Assembly (NCBI GenBank): GCA_902729315.2 | Contig: LR746266.1 | Coordinates: 2,800,759-2,864,758, forward strand | Length of the DNA: 64,000 bases | Origin: Spirodela intermedia | Taxonomy: Eukaryota; Streptophyta; Magnoliopsida; Alismatales; Araceae | Direction: 5' to 3' | Part shown: piece by piece, positions 59,511 through 64,000 of the stretch | Numbering within the stretch: the stretch's first letter is position 1 | Layout of the letters: the number at the start of each line of letters is the position of its first letter | Notes under the pieces: model-generated | Seen by the model: only the letters and a program-made list of their open reading frames with translations | Databases searched by the model: none | What the model was told of the DNA's origin: nothing | Translations under genes and position numbers: made by a program

Positions 59511-59544
<34 letters not shown>
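59511..59544 (-). repeat. (CT)n tract in the COX23 5' leader (GA in the transcript)
   Basis: About 17 CT units directly before the COX23 start codons. On the sense (minus) strand this reads as a GA run within a dozen bases of the ATG. A related GA-rich run lies in intron 1 at 59323-59341. Confidence 0.9.
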
Positions 59545-59548
<4 letters not shown>

Positions 59549-59880
59549 AGAAACATATAAAGCACTTCCAACCTTTATAGGGTTGGTACAATGTACCATG
59601 GGCTTATCGTCTTCCAAGGATCACCTGTGCGACCTAGCTTCTTAGACCAGTACCAAAGCAGTTCGCCTGAACAAATTCGTAGACGGGCTGACTTTAGGTT
59701 CTTAGCTCAGCTAAGAAAAAACGACGAAATTTAGCATTAAAAAAGTCAAACGAGGAAATATTTCAAAAAGATGTACTTTTCTCATGAGTCAACGGTCAAA
59801 ACCCACGTGGCACATGAACCCATGAATAACCCATAATATATATATTAAAAATCTCAAAGAGGAGAAAATATAGGGAGGTG
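59545..59880 (-). promoter_or_regulatory. Probable COX23 promoter region
   Basis: On the minus strand a TATA-like TTTATATGTTTC lies at about 59549-59560, just above the GA run, and CACGTGGG (59801-59808 region) is a G-box-like element. Assignment rests on position alone. Confidence 0.3.
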
Positions 59881-60720
59881 GCATATAATGTTCCCGCAGA
59901 ACTCAATCATAAGATAGGGCACTGCGCTTGCATGTTAGAAATAGGCCCACATAGAAAAGAGGATGAGTGAAATTGTCCTCAAACAAACATTGTTAATCTC
60001 CCAAATTGCTTTCTATGGGTGATACTGTAGTAGAAGAATGGTTGTCAAATGACAATTTTGGCATTCATCCCTCTTAGTTCATTCCAAAAAAGAATTAAAC
60101 TCGGAAATATACTGGTCTTGCAGAACTCCATATTAAAATGGGGCACTAGGATCCATGTCAGGAATCAGCCCACATAGCAAAGAGGATGGGTGTAATTAAT
60201 TAAGAAATACTATGAAGTAACGTTAATAGCTCCATATATGAGCATCCATCCGATTTTTTGACTAGTCATGTGGAAAAATGCTAATCTCCCAAATATTTTC
60301 GACGGGGTGTCACATTTTCCCAAAAGAATGGTTGTTAGATACCAAAATTTTCGCATGGGCCCACTTGGGGTCTGGTTAGACATGAAAAATTTGAGCTTGG
60401 CATAAGAGGGAAATATTTCTAAGCCCAAGGAGGGAGGGTGATGTGCACTTTGTTCGTTGCTACAAAATGTTGCTACAAAATGCGTCAAATTTAAAATTTA
60501 TACCCTGGCTCCACTGAAAAATATAACTCGTAATCAAATGGTGAAAACTGGTTGATCTGAGGGAAGAATGAGAAAAATGCATTAAAATGCGCACTTTAGT
60601 TGTGCACTTTAGTCGTTGCTAAAAATGCATCAAATTTAACATTTATAAACTGGTTTCGCTGGAAAAATATAACTCGTAATCAAATGTGAAAACAGGTCAA
60701 TCCACAGGGAGGAATTAGAA
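59881..60720. repeat. Overlapping old tandem duplications
   Basis: One unit (GCAGAACTC ... GGGCACT ... CCCACATAG ... AAAGAGGATG) occurs at about 59895 and 60120. TAATCTCCCAAAT with AAGAATGGTTGT occurs at 59993 and 60281. A unit starting TGTGCACTTT occurs at 60443 and 60601, with AATATAACTCGTAATCAAATG in both. No gene is found; frame 60210-60488 is part of the repeat. Confidence 0.75.
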
Positions 60721-61104
60721 AATGTAGTGTCAATTTGATTTTTTTAAAAGTTGATGTATATATATGTATACCTTTTCTTAGTGATGTATAACAAGTTTTG
60801 GACCTTAATAAAACCTATAAATTTCAAAGTCTAATAAAACAGAAGGAAACACTTTAAAAAATATTGCTGACCGAGCCAACAATTACCTACCGGAAGAGAG
60901 GAAGAGTGGGGCCGCTGGGGCATGCGGCCTAATAAGAAGGAAAAAGGAAAATGAATCAACGGACAGAGTCCTGCCAATAAAAACCCCAATACGAAGGTTT
61001 ATATGGATTCAGATCGTGAAAATCAACGTCTGAAACACACAAACATGAACTCTGCTTGACTCAATGATGAAATTGGCGAAAACAGTAAAAATTAAAGAGA
61101 TAAT
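60721..61104. other. Gene-free spacer
   Basis: AT-rich, with no feature recognised apart from a TATATATATG run at about 60756. Confidence 0.4.
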
Positions 61105-61314
61105 TCAAGTCTGGGACGTGGTTTGATCGATTGCTGGCGTACCCACACTGAGGCCAGCAATCAAAGTCTCCTGTGCGTACTTGAGAGCTCCCCAGGACTC
61201 TACGCCGTACTGAGGATCGATCCGCAACTTGCCGTCGTCGCCGTCAGCTCCTCTCTCCGCCACGCCGAAAGGGAGGGGGGATCCGATCTCATGCGCTAGG
61301 TCTGTCCATTTCAC
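61105..61314 (-). other. Isolated GC-rich frame of 69 codons, unknown
   Basis: The minus-strand frame stands out because its GC content and even amino-acid use look protein-like (DGKLRIDPQYGVESWGALKY), unlike other spacer frames. It has a stop at 61105 and no recognised family. It may be an exon or gene fragment. The sequence immediately upstream (TTCGAACTAGCGACC on the minus strand) looks like part of a tRNA-type T-arm, suggesting repeat-derived flanks. No splice partner was found. Confidence 0.3.
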
Positions 61315-62091
61315 TTTAACTTAAGAGTCATCCCCCAAAGGTCGCTAGTTCGAATCCCCTTTCGTCCAAACCATCGCTAGTTTGATTTCCAACAATTAAT
61401 TCACATAAATTCCCGGCGATTAAAATTCCCACGAAAATTTACCCAAAAATCCAGTAAAACTCAGAAATACAGAGAAATTGTCGAAAATTCAGGGAAACGT
61501 CTAGAAACTCCAGAAAATTCTTAAACGGTGTTTATTTATTTATTTGATAATCAGATTAATGAATGTTTCAACTTATAATTAATTTACAATGTACCCTGGA
61601 AGAGTACTTAAGTCTATTCCTATTTTTTATGGGTTTTTTTATAAAGAATCCAAACGTCGCGGTAGCAAGGGCTGTCAGGGCGCTGTGTTTGGGCTCAGAC
61701 TGAGCCCCGTTTGTCTCATATCTGGCGCATATAAAGCCTGTTTTTAAAGAATAAATTCCGAAATAATCCTTATCATATTTTCATTAATGTATTCTCAGGT
61801 CACACGTTTATTTACATAGAGGAATTTCCATAATACCACTTTAGGATTAAATAATATTAAATAAAGCATATTGCTTGCCCTAAAAGGTGAAACAGAGAAC
61901 TGATGGACTAATTTACTCTAATGGGTAAATTAAAGTGAAATATAAATAATTTCTCATATAAAGGCTATTTTTAAAGGCTAGATTCCGAATAATCATTATT
62001 TTATTTGCATAAATGCATTTTCAATTCACATGCTTATTTGCATAAAGAGATTTCCATAACACCATTTTACGCTTAACTAATATTAAATTGA
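61315..62091. other. Gene-free AT-rich spacer
   Basis: Two similar stretches (AAGCCTGTTTTTAAAGAATAAATTCCGAAATAAT at about 61735 and AAGGCTATTTTTAAAGGCTAGATTCCGAATAAT at about 61962, each followed by CATTTTC or GCATTTTCA and a CCATAA.ACCA.TTTA block) form a worn tandem duplication of about 230 bases. No gene is seen. Confidence 0.55.
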
Positions 62092-62353
62092 AGTATATGC
62101 CATGCCCTAAATTTTTAACATATTTTTTGGAAAAAAATCATAATACAATTTCTAATTTGGGTGTTTGCAATGAGGGGAACAAAAAGAAACCCAAATTTAT
62201 TTTAATAATTCTATATATGATCATTAACCAAGGTTTCATCAATAGAGATTCACATTATTTTTTATCTAAATCATTTGGGCTACGATCATGGTTTCAAATT
62301 AATCTGCCCATCTCAAAAACATCAAGCATGCTTCACCTTTGGAGACCATCAAG

Positions 62354-62410
<57 letters not shown>
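62092..62410 (+). repeat. Dispersed repeat with a (TC)n tail, copy 2
   Basis: Partner of 56505-56749 in the same orientation. It carries about 70 extra bases after GTGTTTGCAA (62170-62240) that copy 1 lacks, and likewise ends CATCAAGG followed by a TC run (62355-62410). The 112-codon frame across it is not a gene. Confidence 0.88.
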
Positions 62411-62412
<2 letters not shown>

Positions 62413-63533
62413 TGATATGTTCCTAAATGCGCCTGGCCACCATTTTTGGCTATATAAGGATGGACTGACACCATGAAGTTGCTAGTCCCTTTGGGCATTT
62501 CTCCATGCTGCAATCTACTAATTGAGGCTGATAGTATCCCAAGGCATTTTTCAAGGCTATAAAGCAAAACCCGGTTAAGATATCATAATTACATGATAAT
62601 ACATAGTATAACTAAATACTTATATAGTTCATGACGCTGATATTGGAGGAATGTCTAAATTAATGCCCATTTTTGAAAAACTGATATTAAGAGGAAAACA
62701 TGACACAAAAATATTTTAGAAAAATAAATGTACTTAACAAGTTTGGTTTTAAAGCAGGCATAGGCATGTTAACTATAATTAGTAAAAATAATTAGTATAT
62801 ACGTATGAACTGTCTATATCACAATAAGCTCTAAATAATTACAAGATTGATGGGGTCTTTTTTAAAAAAATTATAGGCTCAAGTATTAAATATAAATAAC
62901 GTACATTAAAAAAATATAATATGATAAATGCTTAAAAAGCAATAGATAATAAAATGGGCAAATAGTTAAAGGCAAATGGTAAACAATTAGAAATATAGAA
63001 TACAACATTAAGAAACTAAACACTTGCAACACGAGCAGCAACTTAAACAATGATGAGGCCCAAAAATTATTAAAATAAGGTACTAAGTAGTAGGATTATC
63101 ACGTACATAACATTAAAGATGCAATAAAAATCATGTAGGGAGGAAAAAACCAAGTATTATCCGAAATTTCATCACTTTATTTTTACATTTTTTACATCGC
63201 TACAACTAGATTTTTACATGTATGCATAGACTTGGAAAGCACTAATGCAAGCTCATCCTACCTGATCACATAAGCATTGCCAAAAGCTCTCCAGCAGGGC
63301 CTAATAAGGCCTGAAAAGATTGCACCCCATGATACATAGCAGGGAGGAGCAATGCGAATGGACAACCTTCCTTTAATTGAGGGTCAATGAAAACTCCTAA
63401 CACTTGAGAGCAGTCAACAAAATAGTTTCACATAAATTTCCTCTAAAGTCAGGCAGAAGAAAACCAAAGATGATGATGAGGTAACTACTCCAGAAGAACT
63501 CAAAAGAAATGTCCACTGACACGGCAATTTTCC
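62411..63533. other. Gene-free AT-rich stretch, right part is RPL37A 3' flank
   Basis: No frame or repeat recognised. The last 100-300 bases next to 63534 should contain the 3' leader and polyadenylation site of the ribosomal protein gene. Confidence 0.45.
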
Positions 63534-63771
63534 TCAGCTCTCAACTTGCTCTCTTAGTCTGCGGATGGTACTCCGAACAGTCACAGCACTTGCCGTGCTG
63601 AAATGATCAAATAAGTAGAGAGGAATTAATCCAGCTGAATAATTAGGCCTTGACAGAGCAAAGAGTTTGGATTGTCTCTTGAGCTTACTTGAGAGTGTAG
63701 GCACCGCCAGCCTTGACTTTGCCGCAGTCCCTGCATGGCCAGATCCCCGTAGCTTTCCTCCTTACTGAGTA
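63534..63771 (-). CDS. RPL37A: Ribosomal protein eL43 (RPL37A), last two exons
   Basis: Exons 63689-63771 and 63534-63597 join in frame through a 91-base intron (donor GTAAGC, acceptor TGATCATTTCAG), giving the last 48 residues. They read [20 protein letters not shown] and then [18 protein letters not shown], the hallmark C-terminal half of eL43, including the second CxxC of its zinc-binding fold. The earlier exons, with the first CxxC, lie beyond the right edge; an acceptor (TTTTAAACAG) at 63772-63780 marks the preceding intron. eL43 is a 60S structural protein. Small differences from the usual plant sequence (ATGIWPCRD rather than AVGIWGCKD) are seen, but no stop or frameshift occurs in the visible part. 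Confidence 0.9.
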
Positions 63772-64000
63772 CTGTTTAAAAGATTAGATTATATTTCTTT
63801 CTACTGAAAGTGATTTGTGGGATTAGGCAGGCAGATCATCATTTCTTGGCAAGGAAAAATTTTGACAATCAAATTCATAAAGACATTGTACATAGCGATT
63901 GGTCAATCAGGGTTGGAATTGTTATTAGCCAATTTAATCCCAACAGGGATGATTCTTTTAGTATCCATCCTGGTTCCTGTAAGTATCTAAAAACCATGAA
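63772..64000 (-). other. Intron of RPL37A running off the window
   Basis: AT-rich sequence upstream of the RPL37A acceptor. No exon encoding the first CxxC or the basic N-terminus is present before the window ends. Confidence 0.6.

Noticed and set aside
62088-62426. 112-codon frame ending in an alternating Ser-Leu run
   Set aside because: The frame lies in a dispersed repeat and its tail is the translated TC microsatellite.

Overview
The window reads as nuclear DNA of a flowering plant, most likely a non-grass monocot. Genes are small and widely spaced. Where they are split, their introns follow the GT-AG rule, and GC-rich exons sit in AT-rich surroundings. Most of the remaining sequence is decayed LTR retrotransposons of the Copia and Ty3/Gypsy groups. 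The monocot reading is an inference from exon GC content and from the type of BAHD acyltransferase present. I see no bacterial, organellar or CRISPR features.

Layout. 0-1.8 kb is a worn Ty3/Gypsy relic. 2.5-7.3 kb is a compact housekeeping block: a two-exon gene for an unnamed, probably plastid, membrane protein; a NEDD8-specific protease gene (DEN1/SENP8 type) convergent with it; and NIP7, a 60S ribosome biogenesis factor, divergent from the protease. 7.3-17.4 kb has no recognisable gene and holds an old Gypsy relic. 17.5-18.8 kb is a broken CYP93-like cytochrome P450 whose 5' end is cut off by an LTR fragment. 19-24 kb is Gypsy debris, including an inverted repeat with arms of about 1.1 kb. 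25.4-26.8 kb is an intact BAHD acyltransferase gene.

30.5-38.5 kb is a nested pile of elements. A Copia element is interrupted by a 1.7-kb solo LTR with a 5-bp target duplication. The Copia element ends in a patchwork junction with a 570-bp inverted copy of the nearby BAHD gene, followed by Gypsy gag, primer-binding site and LTR pieces. 39.2-40.7 kb is a reductase (CCR/DFR-type) pseudogene. 42.3-49.1 kb is another Gypsy element followed by two tandem LTRs. 52.1-54.5 kb is a decayed Gypsy pol. 55.3-56.5 kb is a second, inverted copy of the reductase pseudogene. 56.9-59.5 kb is a three-exon COX23 (twin CX9C) gene whose coding exons are all short. The right edge holds the last two exons of ribosomal protein eL43 (RPL37A).

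How it fits together. The intact genes serve basic processes (ribosome assembly, translation, cytochrome oxidase assembly, NEDD8 recycling), plus one specialised-metabolism acyltransferase. The broken P450, the two reductase remnants and the BAHD gene all belong to families used in phenylpropanoid chemistry, so this may be the remains of a small metabolic neighbourhood broken up by retrotransposons. The most informative signal is the BAHD fragment. It differs from the intact gene almost only by C-to-T/G-to-A changes, all in CG or CHG context, as expected if it has been DNA-methylated since it was copied.
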